From an uncultured Eggerthellaceae bacterium (lineage in GTDB: Bacteria; Actinomycetota; Coriobacteriia; Coriobacteriales; Eggerthellaceae): a stretch of 15,499 bases of DNA. How positions within the stretch are numbered: position 1 is the stretch's first letter; each line of letters begins with the position of its first letter. Location: assembly GCA_946626265.1 (NCBI GenBank), contig CAMOUE010000030.1, forward strand, positions 1 to 15,499. Direction: 5' to 3'. A program made the translations under genes and the position numbers. Shown here piece by piece: positions 15,226 through 15,499 of this stretch. The notes under the pieces are model-generated. The model worked only from the letters and a program-made list of their open reading frames with translations. It was not told the DNA's origin and did not search any database.

Positions 15226-15256
15226 GGCTAACGATAGCGTGAGGGTTGACGACAGC
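15222..15256. repeat. Two-copy short tandem repeat across the peptidase stop codon
   Basis: GTGAGGCTAACGATAGC (15222-15238) and GTGAGGGTTGACGACAGC (15239-15256) are imperfect adjacent copies, and a third partial start (GCGAGAGC) follows. The first copy contains the TGA stop. It is probably a small duplication with no effect on the protein. Confidence 0.45.
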
Positions 15257-15272
15257 GCGAGAGCGGGCATGC

Positions 15273-15304
15273 GGGCCGCCTTTCTATGAAGGCGGCCCTT
15301 TTTT
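15273..15304 (+). terminator. Intrinsic terminator of the C11 peptidase gene
   Basis: GGGCCGCCTT (15273-15282) and AAGGCGGCCC (15289-15298) form a perfect ten-pair stem with a six-base loop (TCTATG), followed by six T (15299-15304). This is a textbook Rho-independent terminator, 47 bases after the stop codon. Confidence 0.95.
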
Positions 15305-15366
15305 GCGGGAATGGGCTATAGGGGGTTGACGGGGAATCCCATCCGGTCCGCTGCGGGCCCTCGGGT

Positions 15367-15499
15367 GCGCATCCCCGGTATCCTGCCGCGGCCGCTTGCC
15401 GGGGCGCCTCCCTGATCAGCGCACATCCCCGGTATCCTGCCGCGGCCGCTTGCCGGGGCGCCCCCTGATCAGCGCACATCCCCGGTATCCTGCCACCCC
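15367..15499. repeat. Tandem array of a GC-rich palindromic 52-53 base unit (runs off the edge)
   Basis: Unit 1 is 15367-15418 (52 bases), unit 2 is 15419-15471 (53 bases), and unit 3 starts at 15472, diverges from the consensus at 15493 (CCACCCC in place of CCGCGGC) and is cut by the window end. Units 1 and 2 differ only by small indels. Each full unit holds CCCCGG and CCGGGG about 20 bases apart and, between them, the palindrome GCGGCCGC, so each can fold into a stem-loop on either strand. Units end with the palindrome TGATCA. From 15305 to 15366 I see no gene. A short frame on the minus strand through the array is an artefact of the repeat. Confidence 0.85.

Noticed and set aside
12514..15270. 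Minus-strand open frame of 918 codons opposite the peptidase
   Set aside because: It is antisense of the peptidase and its upstream repeat, and even runs into the start of purL in another frame. Composition is Arg/Val/His-rich with no domain.
15228..15479. Minus-strand open frame of 83 codons with a repeated peptide
   Set aside because: The peptide repeat only reflects the DNA repeat array, and the frame crosses the terminator stem.
15367..15499. CRISPR array
   Set aside because: The units are directly adjacent with no unique spacers, so they are plain tandem repeats.

Overview
The window looks like chromosomal DNA from a GC-rich anaerobic actinobacterium, most likely of the class Coriobacteriia (Eggerthella/Slackia/Gordonibacter-like). 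This rests on base composition and on the style of several proteins: a sulfatase-superfamily membrane protein with an 'AYIDPSVMTYTIQ' segment, a single-chain PurL of the clostridial type, and a membrane-anchored clostripain-family peptidase. It is inference from remembered family features, not from a search. I saw no rRNA, tRNA, CRISPR array, transposase or phage gene.

Layout from left to right. (1) 1-1933, minus strand: most of a membrane-anchored alkaline-phosphatase/sulfatase-superfamily protein, cut by the left edge just after its DHG metal-binding motif. (2) About 1934-2187: a divergent intergenic region with two inverted repeats that could be operators. (3) 2188-8211, plus strand: a six-gene operon. 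It encodes a class I SAM-dependent methyltransferase, two permeases, a lipoprotein substrate-binding protein and two ATPases of the nickel/dipeptide (NikABCDE/DppABCDF) importer class. The permease and binding-protein genes overlap by 4 bases, and a hairpin separates the binding protein from the ATPases. (4) 7948-8772, minus strand: a GNAT acetyltransferase whose frame continues past the end of its domain into the antisense strand of the last ATPase gene. (5) 8853-12623, minus strand: purL, with a strong ribosome-binding site and a consensus -10 box. (6) 12624-12984: a divergent region with a large, 84 % matched, 55-base inverted-repeat pair. (7) 12985-15225, plus strand: a membrane-anchored C11 (clostripain) cysteine peptidase, followed by a textbook intrinsic terminator at 15273-15304. 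(8) 15367-15499: a tandem array of a GC-rich palindromic 53-base unit running off the right edge.

How the genes work together. The methyltransferase and the importer form one transcription unit, so the methyltransferase probably acts on something linked to the imported solute, such as a metal-chelating ligand or a peptide; this is inference. PurL makes formylglycinamidine ribonucleotide in purine synthesis and is unrelated in function to its neighbours. The peptidase and the sulfatase-like protein are both surface-facing membrane proteins. The most distinctive non-coding structures are the 55-base inverted pair upstream of purL, the 14-15 base tandem repeat between the convergent ATPase and GNAT genes, and the palindromic array at the right end.
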